Source: Trematomus loennbergii (taxonomy: Eukaryota; Chordata; Actinopteri; Perciformes; Nototheniidae). From it: a stretch of DNA of 64,000 nucleotides. Below are positions 14,353 to 27,400 of the stretch, in pieces. The notes beneath the pieces are model-generated. The model made no database searches, was not told where the DNA came from, and saw only the letters and a list, made by a program, of their open reading frames with translations. The DNA lies in NCBI GenBank assembly GCA_012861695.1, contig JAAOOA010000002.1:18328303-18392302 (forward strand), in the 5' to 3' direction. A program made the translations under genes and the position numbers. Positions within the stretch are counted from its first letter, which is position 1, and each line of letters opens with the position of its first letter.

Positions 14353-15670
14353 CACTATATGTCTTTGAGGCATCATCGCAATCAAATACATCCAGGCAGT
14401 GCTGTGAGTGCTGCACCCTTGTCTTATTACAGACAGCAGGTGCAGATGGTTAAAGGCAGGTGCTCAGCAGAAAAAGGAAAAAAAAGGAGTACAAAAAAAA
14501 GAACAAGCACCTGGTCCCTCTGTTGTAGCAGTGTGGGGCTGCTCTCACTATGATTAGCTATGTTTCTCCAACAGAGCGCGGCGAGGAACAAGACCTACAA
14601 CTTCATTAGGGTGGAGCACAGCACCCCTTCTTTTGCTTTGTCCTACACTTGACTGCACTAAGTTAGAGGAAGGACAGGCGATCAGGCTTTTATTAAGAGC
14701 TGTGGATCTGTCACTGGAGTGGCGCCTTGCCGTGAGAAAAGAGCTATAATCTGATGTATTTTAGCCCTAGCGATGTGCAACTAGGAAAACGAAATGGCCT
14801 GATTTTACAAAATACCTCCGCAGAAAGAGGAAAAAAGACCTCCACAGCTTGGCTGGGATTCAGCGCAGTCTGACCCCTCCTTACTTTGTTGTTTGAGCTT
14901 GAATTTGCAGGTAGTGAGGCTGCGTATAATCACCAACCTCTGCTTATAGCGGCCCATTTTCAAGATGTATCGTCAAGGACGGGCCAAGGAAATGAGTGCT
15001 AATAGTGTGTTTGTATTGTCAGAGCTCATATGCCCACAGATTTGCTTTATTCATGGCCTCACTTCATCTGCCAGCCAACCATTGAATAATTGAAGGAATT
15101 ATCAGGCTACGGGATCCAAAGCCCCTCAGAAATGTGTCATGCCCCTGAGCAAAGCCTGCAGAAAAGAGGAGGAAAAAAAAGGGAAAGAGAGGCCTCCTTA
15201 TTCAGAGCTACGGCCGCACAACACAACCCAGTAATGATCCACCTACATACCAAACCAGACATAGAAAGTTAAAACAGAGAGCTTGATGATGCCACATACG
15301 GCAAGCTTTGACTGGCAGAATATCAATAGAGCATAACAGCGGGAACCCATGCATGTCAGATACATTTATGATTTTCTCCAAATGTTGCTCTCCTCTTCTC
15401 CCCTGCATCAGAATGGGTGTTTTTGGAGTAGCTAGATTTCACCATGCAGTTGGCTAGTGTCCCTGGTACAAAGAATGTGACTGACGCAACATTAATCTCC
15501 AAACAAAGAGACTGGCACAACTACTCCGCACAATTTCAGGGCTATGAGGTGGCAACGTCACTCTCGATTTCTCACTGCTCCTTCACGAGCTGTTCCACTT
15601 TCTCCGATTCTCATTTAGATCAAACAAAACACCCCAGAAAGGAGGTGAAACGGTACCGTTTAAATCCGTG

Positions 15671-15691
15671 ACACACACACACACACACACA
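15671..15691. repeat. CA microsatellite
   Basis: An uninterrupted (AC)10 tract is seen directly in intergenic DNA. Confidence 0.9.
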
Positions 15692-17413
15692 AGGGACCTC
15701 CTTCTCATTTTCTAAACAGAGAGTCATGGCAAGAACTTTTTTAATTTGCCATAATAAGGTATGACCTACATGGGAGGGAGCCAAAGCTCAAACTCCAGCT
15801 CCCAGCAAGATTCCTGCCGTTTCTAAAACGTAATGCATGAACATTAAGGAGGAGAGAGCTTCCCCTCTAAAGACATAATGCTCTCACTTCCTGGAGCATA
15901 GGTTAGAATACAGACCGTATCCCTCAAGGTGAAAAGCATGCAATATTTATTTTACTGATGCACTGTTTGGCACATCAAAAAAAAGCCGTTACCAACACCA
16001 GCCAGAGGTTGTAACATAATATAATCTCTCTGACACTGACATATGAAATACATCCCGTCGCTGACACTCATGAATGTCTATTTTCAAATAGGCTTCAGCT
16101 GAGGCACAGCAAAACAAGTATCCCGCTGTCTGTGTTGAGTGGAGAGATGTCTGGAAATGCATCTTTCATGAACACAGGATAGTGCAACATGTATATTTAA
16201 GGAAAACACATACATCGCAGGAAGAATTTTAGATTATGATTTGACTGCACACTTACTGACACATAAAGAAATGGATACCTCACATTGCAACATGTTTCGT
16301 CATGCATCTCAGGATGGATGTGACATGGTATTTTTATTGCAGAGCAAATGTGTCAACATTTCACCCCAGAATAGAAACTCTGGGTCATTGACTGTGTTCA
16401 GTGTCAGTGTGAGCTGAGGCCCTCACAAGATTAAGTGTGGACAACATACCAGCACTTTCCACATGATTCTAAGGCGTTAAGTTGTTGTTGTGGTTTTAAA
16501 AGTTAGGATTTTCCAACAAGCTAACTGCTGAGATCCAAGAAAAAGGCCTCATAATAGGGGCGTTCACACCAACCACTTTTGTTACGACATGGTGTTAAAA
16601 AGTTCAGAATTACAAGCAGTAACGTGATCAGAATGGCACTCCTATTGTTAAGGTTTGGTTTGGTTTAGACACAAAAAGACTGGGTTATGATTAACAAAAG
16701 ATCAAGGTTTGAGTTAAAATAGGTTAATCTTGTTTAGGGTTATGGTTTATACTTCATTAAGGATGGTGGCCCTTTTTTGTCATGGTAATACAATTAAACA
16801 ATTGGATCATGGTAAGGGAGGACTTGCTTAATTCTTCATCAGCAACCAGACAGAGGAATCTGTCAATCAGATTTAAGACGTAGTGTACAGCATAGTTCTG
16901 CCGGTTGCCATTTGTTTTGAATAGGGGTAAAAAAAAAGGTAGATTTGTTTGTCAAAAGAACATAATGGCTATTGACAGTAGCTGCAATTTTAAACAACCT
17001 GTGTGCAAGATGTCCTGCAACGTTTTAGTAGTATCAGGTAATCTTGCTTTGAACCTCAACCAAGGTGGTACTAAAACGAGTTTAAAAAAAAAGTGTGCTG
17101 AGTTGAGGTGAGTACATGCAGCATATGTGCGGTACTTTGACATGAATGCAGAGAGACTGCAAACTGTTTGGGATACTCACACCTGACAGTGAGGGTAATA
17201 TTTCTTGTTTGCCTTCATTTTTTTTTCAAATAGGTTTTGCCTGAGGGTTTCTTTAAAACTTTTCCAAATCATAAAAAGGCTCCTCTTTCTTGAATTCTTT
17301 AATGTATCCAGATATCAAAATTGCATGCTGGAGCGAGAGTTGCTTTAAAGTAAAAATACTTAGTTGATTATGAAAAATAAAACAAGTAGGACCATGTTCT
17401 TTTTTTGTTCATG

Positions 17414-17628
17414 CACTGAAAAAATTAAATGTTGACTTTAATTAAATGTATTATGTCAAACAGATTTCACATAACTGTATTAGGTTAGTTGAAAGCAATA
17501 ATATTAAGTTGAACCTAGTCATTTGTATTTAAACGTTATAGTATTGCTTTCAACTAACCTAATACAGTTATGTGAAATCTGTTGACATAATACATTTAAT
17601 TAAATTCAATATTTTAGTTTTTTCAGTG
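17414..17628. mobile_element. Palindromic MITE
   Basis: The 215 bp element starts CACTGAAAAAA and ends TTTTTTCAGTG. The left arm (to about 17,510) is almost the exact reverse complement of the right arm (from about 17,535). Both carry ATTTCACATAACTGTATTAG or its complement, so the whole element can fold into one long hairpin around a loop of about 25 bases. It has no coding capacity. This is the form of a foldback or miniature inverted-repeat transposon. I could not define a target-site duplication, so the superfamily is open. Confidence 0.85.
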
Positions 17629-20600
17629 TTTGCCAAAGTGTCTACATTCTTGGATTTTTTTTTTTTTTTAAACCATTCCAAAAGACCTACAACATATAAA
17701 ATATGTCCTCTAGCACAAATGAAGGCTGAAAATGAAACCTGGACACCGACAGACTGGCATGTACCACAAAGTGTGACACCCTTCCCCCTCGGTTGAGTAC
17801 GGGACTGTTCATACCCAACCATCATTCCCCCCCGAGTTAAACCCCATCTGTTCCTCTGGTAGAAACGGGAAAAGAGAGGGAGGTTGGAGGAGAAATAAGG
17901 GTGGGGGTGCTGAGGTGAGTAGGAAATCAGTGTGGGATCTGGAGAGAGAAGGAGGGAGGAGATAAGGAGAGGAGGTGGCCAAGATGGAGGTGGTAGTGGT
18001 GGTGGGTGAGAGGAGAAACAGAGGCAAAGAGAGTAGAAGGAGGAACCCCAATGCTCGGCCACTTGAAACATTCCTTGTTTGGTGCTCCTGAAAGTACAAG
18101 TGGTCTTAAAAGCAGGTGGGCTTCTGTCCCTCAGAAAAAATAAAAGGGCTCATCAGATAAAGGCAGTTTTGTTGACAGGTGGTGACAACATTGGTGGGTA
18201 AAAAGTCTGGATTTCAAAATCAGGTCGGAGATACAGGGTCCCACGGTCCAATAAAGTCAGACTGAAGCATCCTTTGTGCACCAGTCAATCCTAACAGTAA
18301 ATACAGAGCTAAATCCAAATGCAAGCTAAAGGGTCTTTGAGCATGTCAGTGATAATGATGTTATGTTAATTGTTTTTGGGTTTTTTTTTTTCACGTATTG
18401 TGTCCTGATATTTGTCCATGTTGATTTTACAAATGGAGCTGCTGATGCAAGTCAAATTTCAGACTTGATCTGACCATTAAAGTATTATCGTATCGTCAGG
18501 TAAACTTTTCAATCCCCCTCCACTTTGACAAAGCCCGCCACGGCATGTACGTTTCCTGTCACTTTCCCAGGCTTGGAATCGGAGGCGGCGGCCGGCCAGT
18601 CACTTCTTTGTGGCCATGCGTGGGACAGCCTCGTCCCCCCCCCCTCCTTGACCTGCAGCTGCCACTCACACTGACATCACCAGAAAGCCCCTTGTTTTGT
18701 CTCTAAAACTCCTCCTCAGCCAAAGGTCAAGGTTCAGTTTGCGGTGGGTGGGAGAGAGTTCTCCAACACATACCCAGACAAATTAGTGGGCCGCCTAAAT
18801 GTATTGGGCGCTTTGCAGATGTGACAAACATATCACACCCACAGTATTTGTTTATCAGGTATTTACTTAAATGCTGCATTATGCATGAGGCTACACAATG
18901 CTTAATTACACTTGAATTGATGTTGATTCCTCATTCAAATGAGTCCGTTTGATACATGGACTATTCTCAAGAGAAGGCATGTAATTACTGTACTATTTCC
19001 TTTTAGCATATGACTGCCGCTTGCATTTGTAACCAAGGAAGGATATATAAAGTCAGAGATACTTGTCGTCTCAAGAAACTGCTTCTTCGCGGTATAATGA
19101 CGGCAGGAGAGCTTAGGTTTGTGAATTCCAAATCCTATTTACCTCTCCTCAACATTAAAGATCCTTAGAGTGAGCAACACTTTGCTCTAAACTATTTGAT
19201 GATAAAAGCTTTTGAAATATTGATTTGAATTTGAAATTGAGAGGCAGTCGTGAAGGCATCAGCCAGTGTTTTTCTCTTTTAATCCGAACTTCTATATCTG
19301 AGGGCAAGAAGAAAAGCAGAAAGTAAAGGAGGGAGGGAGGGAGACAAATGTGGGGGAACATCTGTATGTGTGTATGTGATTATTGTGAGAGCACACAAGT
19401 GTGTACATATGTGGGCTTATGTATGTGCACCTGTGTGTATTACAGAGTGTGTTTCCTGTGTGTCTCTTGCTGAGTGAGGTGAGAGACTGCCTGATTTTTG
19501 AACCACTGTAAACAAGCCAGAGCCTTGTTAACGATGCCACTCAGAGTTAATGCGCAAAACAACTTTCAACTCAAAATCCGCTTTTCAGGAAAGTCTGAAT
19601 TCCTCGCTTATTAGCCCAGAAGAAATGCTGATCTGCACTCTACCTCAGTATGGCAGAGGAATCTTTGGAAGTAGCTACAAATTCCCTTTCAGACATAGTG
19701 AACCATAGCACGGAGCTTGTGTATACCCAGGTAAATGTATTTCCATAACCTGTCATTTCAGGATAAAAACACACACACACACGTCAACATCTCCACAGAG
19801 GCCTCTGACAACAGGGGACACACACAGAATACATAAAGAATCCTCTCCTTTCTTGGTTTCTCTAAAAAAAAAACTGAACACACAGAATTGCAAAAATGCA
19901 ATACAAGATAGCTACCAGTTAAATCACAAAAAACAGTATACATCAACTATCCAATACACTTCAATTGGATTCATAATCATTCGTCCAAAATCACTTTTTG
20001 ACATTGGATAATGTCAACATGGAACACAACAACTCGAAGATTTCTTCCCTTTCGCTTTTCAGATCAAAAGCTTATTCAAAACATCAAACACATTTAATGC
20101 GAAACATGCCTATACATAATAACACAGAGAAATGAATTTGAACCTGCCATATAAAACAGACAGGGTTAATTCAGAAGTCTTGCGGACCAGTAGAATTACT
20201 TCTATGTGCTCAGGTTGCCCTCTACTGGCCCCTTTTTGTGTAGCATGAAAAATGAGTTTACCTGCTTGAAGGCACACGATTTGAATCCCCACATTGACAT
20301 TTAAATATGGCAGTTACAGCAGAAAGTGCAGATACGATTTAATGGCCTGTCAAAACTGCAGAGTAGTTTGAGTGATCTTTATATATGTTTATATGTCTTA
20401 TTATATATGAATATGTAATTACTTGGAAGGGTTCCATTAGAAGTTTTATTGGTTATAGATCATCTTTTAATACTGTATTGTGCATACGTTAATGTTTTTC
20501 TTGCCAAGGGATGTAAAGAATATACAGTATATTAAATGGGCCCTCCATCATTGGGTTCGTGTTATAGATACATAGATATATACTTTATTGATCCCAATTT

Positions 20601-23468
20601 GGGAAATGATAGGGGTAACATTTAGATTTCATATCTTCATAAGCCTCTGTTCAAAAATGGGGAAATAGAGTTTAGCGATATGGACTTTTTTCAAGCTGGG
20701 AAAGTCAGACGAAAAGACTCCATTATTATTGTAGAGTGTAGGATCTAGGTGTTTGAAACCTTAGGGACTAAAAGCTGGGATATCTCCGCCACTGCTCTTC
20801 AATTTTGGCAACTCTTTCTTAGATGTGTTTGTCAAACGCTTACAATGTTTTGCAGATAGGTAAAGAGTTACATGGCTGTTTGTCTGTTATGACCTGTGTC
20901 AGACATGATCATTTAACGACATTGATCAAGGTGAAAGGGTCAACATGTAGTTGAGAAGTTGAGTCGTCTGCTGCCCTATAATGCAACTTCAATTGTGTTA
21001 TAGCCCTTTTTGACAAGGCACCAAAAAGACAAATGGCTTTGAGTTTCATTTGGTGGGTTATAATAAATGAGGGATGAGGAAGTATCAAGGTACAAAGTGG
21101 GGTAGGGGAACGGGATGCAGGAAGCTCTTCCATCCTCACGAGTCCTCTCCATCCCACGGATCAATTCTCTTAAAGTAATGGAATTGTTTATTCCCTTTCC
21201 TGAGGAGGTTACCACTTCACTCGCTCTGCTACTACAAGGGCAGACAGGGCATGAAAGATATTCACAGTGCTGTGTGAAAATTATGACACGTACAATTTCT
21301 CAGGCGTACAATAAATGAAACTATTCAACATCCCTTCCACAAAGCGAGACTCACAGAATGAAATGCCATAATTTCCATCACAGGAGAAATCCTGGAGATG
21401 TTTTCTTTATATGAACAAATTCAAAGTGATATCAGCCTTGAACTATTAATATTCAAATGCAACACATGCAGCAGTTTGTTAAAGAAATCCCAAGGCACAC
21501 ATAAGGACACATTACTGTACGACACTGAAATGATACTAGATTTATTCCAGTGATTTCCACAAGGCTCTCAGACATAATTGAGGCAACAGATATTTTCACG
21601 TCTTGGATTTCGGAGATTTTTGTTTCAGAGTTTTGTCCCATTCTCCTGTTTCTGAACATGCTTCCCATGTGGATTCCTGTGCCGTGACACAGCTTTCTGA
21701 ATCTCTCCTGTACTGCGGCTCGGGCTCCATCAGCATGACTGATCTCATTTATCTCCATCGCATCCAAAGAGGCCCGGGGTGTATGGGAAGGGAGCTTCAA
21801 TAGCAGTACTGTTACTGCAAAAGCACAGATCATTGAGCTGTGCAGTGTGGCAGCCGGGGACTCGCATGTGTGAATAACAGTTTGTATTTAGGATTTGTCT
21901 GTATGGGGAACTCCAGGGTGCAGGAGATGTATGGCGCTTCATAATGGGATAAATAAACAGATCACTGCACTGCATCATTTTACGCACTGGATTCAATATT
22001 AGTCTATCAATAATTCCTGCTGAGATGTCAAACACGCAGCAACAAACATATGGCATAATAGATTCAAACAGATGTGACTTCACGCTGAATTACAGGATGT
22101 TTATCAGTTCTCTTGGAGGGATAATATGCTTGTATAAATTGTAACAATGAAAATAATTTAGCTGAACTTGAAACAAGAATCCAGAAAATGTATTTCCCAT
22201 GGCTATTTAGTCACTCAAAAAGTAGATATACCATGAAAATGACAAGAAATAATTATCTGATAACACATCAAGAGAGATATATTACAAGGATATTTGTAGG
22301 CTGCTTCCACAGAAAGCTCATTCTATAGGACTCATTGTCTCATGACATGCGTCTCTGTAGCCCCACTTACCATGACATTTTGTTCCTTTGCTTGTAATTG
22401 ATTTTGACTTCAATTTATTAATATAGTCTGTGCAGCGCCTGAAGCACAACGCTAGTTATTTGGGGCCCACCAGGAGCTTAATCTCCTAAAAATGAGCTGA
22501 ATTAATAAGAGTGCTCAAGTAACATATTGATCACAGAATCGATGTCTGTTCCTTTGCAGCGTGCTCCAATGATTACTATGAAATGGAACAGCATTAAGTA
22601 ATAAGGAGAGTCCTTTCAATCATTCATTTTGCTTCAGTCTACATTTAAATAGGGTGTTTCATGATTGATATTGTGTAAATCGTTAATGCTACCTTCCGTC
22701 ACAAGATGGAATTAAAATAGCGCATCACTGGAAAGATGTTTCCACAATCTCCAAGTTTTTATCGATAAAGATGAAATGTTTTTCTTACAGATCAGACCAA
22801 AAGCTTCTGCAAAGGCTGTATCAGAGTGTTGAAGGGATATTTATTTGACTTGATGTTATATTCTTTCCCGCCTGCAGGCAGCTTTAGATTCAAGTTTTCA
22901 CAAATGATAGTGTCATACATTCAGCGCAAAAGTGCTGGTATCCATCATTTGGTTGTAGTATGGTTATAGTTTTGTTTCCCTCGCAACAACATATTGCAAA
23001 ATTAAGAAGAAAACGAGGAATGTAAATGAGTGTTAATCTGTTGTGAGCATTGCTTTTGAAAATATATATTTAAAATCATTACATAAGATGCATACAATCT
23101 GTAAGTTTACCCAGAAACCACTCTCAGTCTTGGGAATACATTTTCCTTTCTATACACTTTCAATAGTTCTTTCTATAAATAAGTACTTTCTCAGTAATGC
23201 TCTAAAAACCTATTCATCATAAGACGTCCTTCACAATGCCAGCATGCATTTAGCACCTCTTAGTGAGAGAGCGGCTGATATATTAATAGACCTATCACAC
23301 CTCATTGAAACTAAGCCAACAGAAGTATATGAAGTACACTTGTTTTTGTCTTAAAAAAAAAGGTAAACATTTAAATTAAATAGATAATGGATTCCTACAT
23401 GTATGACAACATGTGTACACCAGGTGAAGCTCTCAGTTCACATCAGTAGGGTTTAATTAATCTGTGCT
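17629..23468. other. Gene-poor DNA downstream of mmp21
   Basis: No exon was recognised. The long minus-strand frame near 17,570-18,071 is low-complexity (proline, serine and leucine from CT-rich sequence) and is not supported as a gene. A LINE-tail fragment lies at 20,565-20,640. The part next to mmp21 should include its 3' UTR; an ATTAAA-type signal is present on the minus strand near 23,452. Patches near 18,840-18,960 and 22,380-22,640 look like unique, possibly regulatory sequence. Confidence 0.5.
20565..20640 (-). mobile_element. LINE 3'-tail fragment
   Basis: The sequence CTTTATTGATCCCAATTTGG is the reverse complement of the 3' tail found on many fish LINE and SINE copies. A related block is at 37,650-37,690. 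Only the tail is present and no reverse-transcriptase reading frame is seen. Confidence 0.6.
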
Positions 23469-26400
23469 TCAGCGCTTTAGTTTGAGTGCAGTGGGATGAA
23501 CGTTGCAGATGTCGAACCAGCGCTGATCCACCTCCTTGTGTGGCAGCAGGCCGTTGCGTGGCAGAAAGGGCCGGCGCCAGCGATCTCGGCTGCCCACCAC
23601 CTGCCAGAAGCGCGCGCCCTTGAGTAGAAAGATGGCATTGTGGGTGTAGGAGAAGTAGGCAGCGTCGATGTTGCCATCTGGATGGTCTACGCGCACCACT
23701 GGAGGGAAAACGACTCTGATGTTTCTGGGGAAGCCTCTTGCCAAGCTGTTGGCTTCCACGTCGAATGCATACACCTGTTTGAACAGATAATTGTTTTTTC
23801 TCTTATATAGAAATCAATTAAATTACCGCACGCAAACAAACCACAGAGGAAGTGTAGCAGGTTTGCTTGAATGAATATGTTCCCTCATAATGCCGAGACA
23901 CAATGAATTAGCTTGGGCTTTGGTCCCTCTAACACGTTGCTTATGTATACATATTGAATTCTCTCTGTGTATTATTTTAACCTTGTTGCAGGTGGTTCTA
24001 TGCTGTAATAACAGGACTCAGCTTTTCTCTTTTAAATCAGATTTTTTATATATAAACACACAAAACAGAAATATAAATAAAGACTGGTTTAAAGATTTAA
24101 TAATCAAAATAGAATAGTAAATACAGTTGAAATAAAATAAAATAATAATAATAGTTAATAAAACAAAACAAAAAAATCCATGTCCACATTTATTACACTG
24201 TCGCACTATAGTGTAATAAACATAAAGCCATAACTATAGGATTTTTTAACTGATTTAGTTTAATTTTGGCAAAAGATCCCCCTAAGACAGGGCCACGAAA
24301 TGATTATGGTATATTGCAAGTAGTAATTTGCCTTCACGTAAAGTCTTATATCCTCGTTAGTCTTCTCTCACACAATCCTTAAATCTATTTTAACCCAACA
24401 AATCTAATATATGTGCTTCCAATGCATCTCCCCAGTTATCAAGTTGAAAGAGATTCTTACAAGTGTGTTTTTGAAGAAGTAGATGCGAGAGTCTCTCCTG
24501 TCATAGAAGGCTGTGTCGATGGGACCGAAGACCCCTGGGAACGCCTCAGAGATCAACCTCGGGTAGCGGTGACCTTCAGGGTCCTGTCTGAACACCTGGT
24601 CATTCTCATTGTCATACCTCCAGAACTGAGCACCTGGACACAACAACAACAGTCACAAAATATATTGACAGACATTAAACAAATAAAAATAAAACTTGTT
24701 GGCAGACCTACCTTTGAAGAAGTAAACAGCATCTCTTTTTCTGGACCACACATGCACAAACGCATCCACTCCATCCATGGGGATCCCCCGCCAGCCGGCC
24801 TGCAGTGCCACTGGGTCTCCATAGCGTGTGCGGTTACTCTTGTTATCATACAGCCAGTACCAGCCATTCCTCATGAAGTACGTGTTAAAGCGGATGACCG
24901 TCTCTCCATAGGGGGTCTTCTCCTTTCTGATCCAATCAAAAACTGTGTTGAATCGGCCCGTACAGCCCCCTGGGTTCGAACACAAACACAATATGGAACA
25001 AATACTGGTTTTGTGTCAATGTTAAGTGTGTAAATAAACCTGAATCTGTTTCTCTAAGGGTGTGTGGGTGTGATCCCCTAGATGGTGCTGTATCCATGTA
25101 CCATAGAGGTGCTGAATGGCCTTCCTGTCTGACCATTCCATCTCAAAGCCGGCCTCCTGGGGCAGATAGCTGGGCTGCATTATGGAAGAAGCTCTGTAGA
25201 TGTGAGGGAGACCCAAAACATGGCCGATCTCATGAACTGCTACCTGAAAGATAGGAAATAAAAAATGTTGTTGGACTAAAGAAAACCTTGTTTTTCTTTT
25301 TCATTAGACAGTTTTCTGATAATTTGTTTTGATGATGCTTACTTTGAGAAGGCTGATCCCACTGCCAGCACTGGGAGCAGTGAAGTGTTCATCGTCATCA
25401 AAGTGAATATCACCCAGGAACCAGGCGTGTGCAAATTCCTGCCCGGTGCCATCAAACCTCTGTTTGCAGCCCAGATGCCGTCCTGCCACAGAATCAAACA
25501 AAAGATGCATTGATTTTTCTGGGGATTTGAATAAAACATGATTGCCACATAGTGCAATATGTTACTTTATAAGAGTATACAGGGAAAATACATTAAATCA
25601 AACAGCTGCTATGCAGTAAAGCCATAAAGCTTTATTGTACCAAACAAAATATTCCTTTACTATTGGGAAATTACGATGGCCATTACAGCTGAAATATGTT
25701 AGTTTTTAACACGAAAAATTACTTTCTTTGTTAATATCGGACAAAGAGAGTTATTGACAAACTCTGTATTGTACTTTAGCAAATAAAAAAATGTAACTTC
25801 ACTTAAGACAATATGGCTCATCGGGGTGATATGATTTATTTTATTAAATTAAAACAAATAGATACATAGATATGGATAGCTTCTCTATGTAAGATTAGTT
25901 AGTGAAAGGAGATAGCGTTGTGAAACTTACCAATATTTGCAACCCAAATGTACTATTCTAAGAAACTTACTATAACTTTCTTATAAGAAAAGCTTTGCTA
26001 TTAACTGGCTTCTTCTTCTCTTCCTGTGGGCTTTTCATTTCATTATCTGGCTATCACTGAAAGATGAGATTAACATTCAGAAAGATGTGATGTTATCCTA
26101 AAACAAATACTAGCAGTGCATATAATGTTGACATTTTAATCACAATGTCCTCAAAAAAAAAGTGTATTGGGTCTGACGTACCTGTGCCAAAGCCCAGCCT
26201 GATATCAACATCCTCCAGTGGGGAACGCGTGTCCTCCACAAACTCCAGCGGAGACACCTCGCTCCACATCCTGAAGGCCAGTCTGAAGATGTACCTCTGC
26301 TCTTCGATGGACAGCTGGCTGCTGTAGCCTTCTCCTATCAGCCTCCATTTTAACACTCTCTTAGAGAAGGCCATGTATCCTGTTCGACTCAAATCTCTTT

Positions 26401-27337
26401 TGTGCCTGCTTCTGGACACCAGAGTGGCGAGGTGACGTTTCCTGCGTTGTACTGCTGGGCTCTGATGGCCGCTGTTATTGAACATTTGACTGTCCACATC
26501 ATTTGAGCTGTTTAGAGATGTGCTGTTTAAAATTGGATCAAATGATGTGAAATTCAAGCTGGTGTCATTGGAAATGCCTGTGAGAATACTTTCTGTGTCA
26601 TTAGCATTGAATGCGTCATCTTCGAAGGAGTTGGCAGTGCCATAAGAAGAGTTACGGATTGTGTTGTTACTGTCAGTCTCATTTAAAGTGTTATTGGAAC
26701 TGTTGTCAGTATCTAAAGCTCCACTGTTCTCAGGTGCTACAGGCGCGTCCAGGTCAATCTCTTTGTCAGGGACTCCACACCTCGGTTTGTTCATCGCTAC
26801 CTTGGTTGCTGCATCAAACACACCTGTGGCAGGCAGACCGGAAACCCTCTGAAACTCTTTAAGTGCTGAAATAAACGCTAGGCTTTTGGTTAGACTATTG
26901 TGGTCGTCGTAATCGCCGTCCTGAGGAGCATCCCTTGAGTGATGCACTGAGGTTCCTTCCTGGATCATATCTTGAAGGTTATCCAGAAAGTCATCGTTAA
27001 AAGAGACATCTGAATCTTCAAACTGTATCTCCTCCAGTTCACCGGCTTAATGAATCCATATCTAGAGAGAAATAACTAGAACAAGATATGGGTACATCAG
27101 ATGACTCCTATAATCAATCATGTCTAATCTAATAAATGCTGGAGTACCAAAATCAGAGGAATATAATAATAGTAGGATATTTACCTCTGCTGTGAACTTG
27201 TCGGTTATGACCTCAGCGTGGTGAGAAGTAAGGGTCTCTATATCAGAATGATCCCGATTATGGAAAAGTTTCTCCGCATCAGCTGAGCTAATGCTCGTCC
27301 AAAGAGGCAAAATCATCAACTGGATAAAAGTCAGCAT
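23469..27337 (-). CDS. mmp21: Matrix metalloproteinase-21 (7 exons, one frameshift)
   Basis: Secreted zinc endopeptidase of the matrixin family; in vertebrates MMP21 acts in left-right axis formation. Coding exons on the minus strand are 27337-27185, 27075-26182, 25482-25343, 25243-25102, 24969-24712, 24633-24461 and 23774-23469. All junctions are GT-AG and phases match except inside exon 2. In order the protein has a signal peptide (about 1-21), a pro-domain with cysteine switch PRCGVPD (about 149-155), a glycosylation-rich insert, basic cleavage sites RRKR and HKR (about 262-278), and a catalytic domain with [11 protein letters not shown] (about 400-410) followed by SIMQP as Met-turn. Hemopexin repeats make up the C-terminal half. 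The total is about 688 residues against 569 in human, mainly because of the insert. Exon 2 is one base short at about 27,033, so the literal reading stops at 26,965. The identity rests on the close match of the [12 protein letters not shown] and WSDRKAIQ blocks to MMP21. Confidence 0.95.
26465..26704 (-). other. mmp21: Asn-glycosylation-rich insert in MMP21 pro-region
   Basis: About 80 residues between the cysteine switch and the basic cleavage sites consist largely of N, S, T and D. They carry eleven N-X-S/T sequons by direct count (for example NSS, NET, NDT, NFT, NST). Human MMP21 instead has a short proline- and arginine-rich linker here. This segment accounts for most of the extra length of the fish protein. 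It stays in frame and would be removed with the pro-domain after furin-type cleavage. Confidence 0.85.
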
Positions 27338-27387
27338 CGTGGCGTTGGCTTACTCATGTAACTGTCTACAAGTAAGTTTGAAGCCAC

Positions 27388-27400
27388 AGTGCTTTATAGG
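27388..27400 (-). promoter_or_regulatory. Candidate TATA box of mmp21
   Basis: On the minus strand CCTATAAAGC lies about 55 bases upstream of the mmp21 start codon. That would place transcription start around 27,365 and give a very short 5' UTR. The start codon context has A at -3. The assignment is based on motif and distance only. Confidence 0.4.

Larger units (their letters stand above)
4168..17413. other. Gene-poor intergenic DNA
   Basis: No protein-coding exon or RNA gene was recognised. The content is mostly unique AT-rich sequence with simple repeats: GA-rich at about 8,430-8,505, GT/GC alternation at 14,311-14,352, and CA repeats at 15,671-15,691. A few patches are less AT-biased and rich in homeodomain-like TAATTA or AATTAA words (about 8,040-8,230 and 10,395-10,530). 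They resemble conserved non-coding elements by eye only. The open frames here are short and are not flanked by convincing splice sites. Confidence 0.5.

Noticed and set aside
17568..18071. Minus-strand open frame of 167 residues
   Set aside because: Its middle is CT-rich low-complexity sequence giving P, S and L runs, and its 3' part overlaps the palindromic MITE. There is no homology.
24961..24980. GGTTCGAAC-like word suggesting a tRNA T-loop
   Set aside because: It is the acceptor side of an mmp21 intron, and no cloverleaf can be drawn around it. No tRNA was recognised anywhere in the window.
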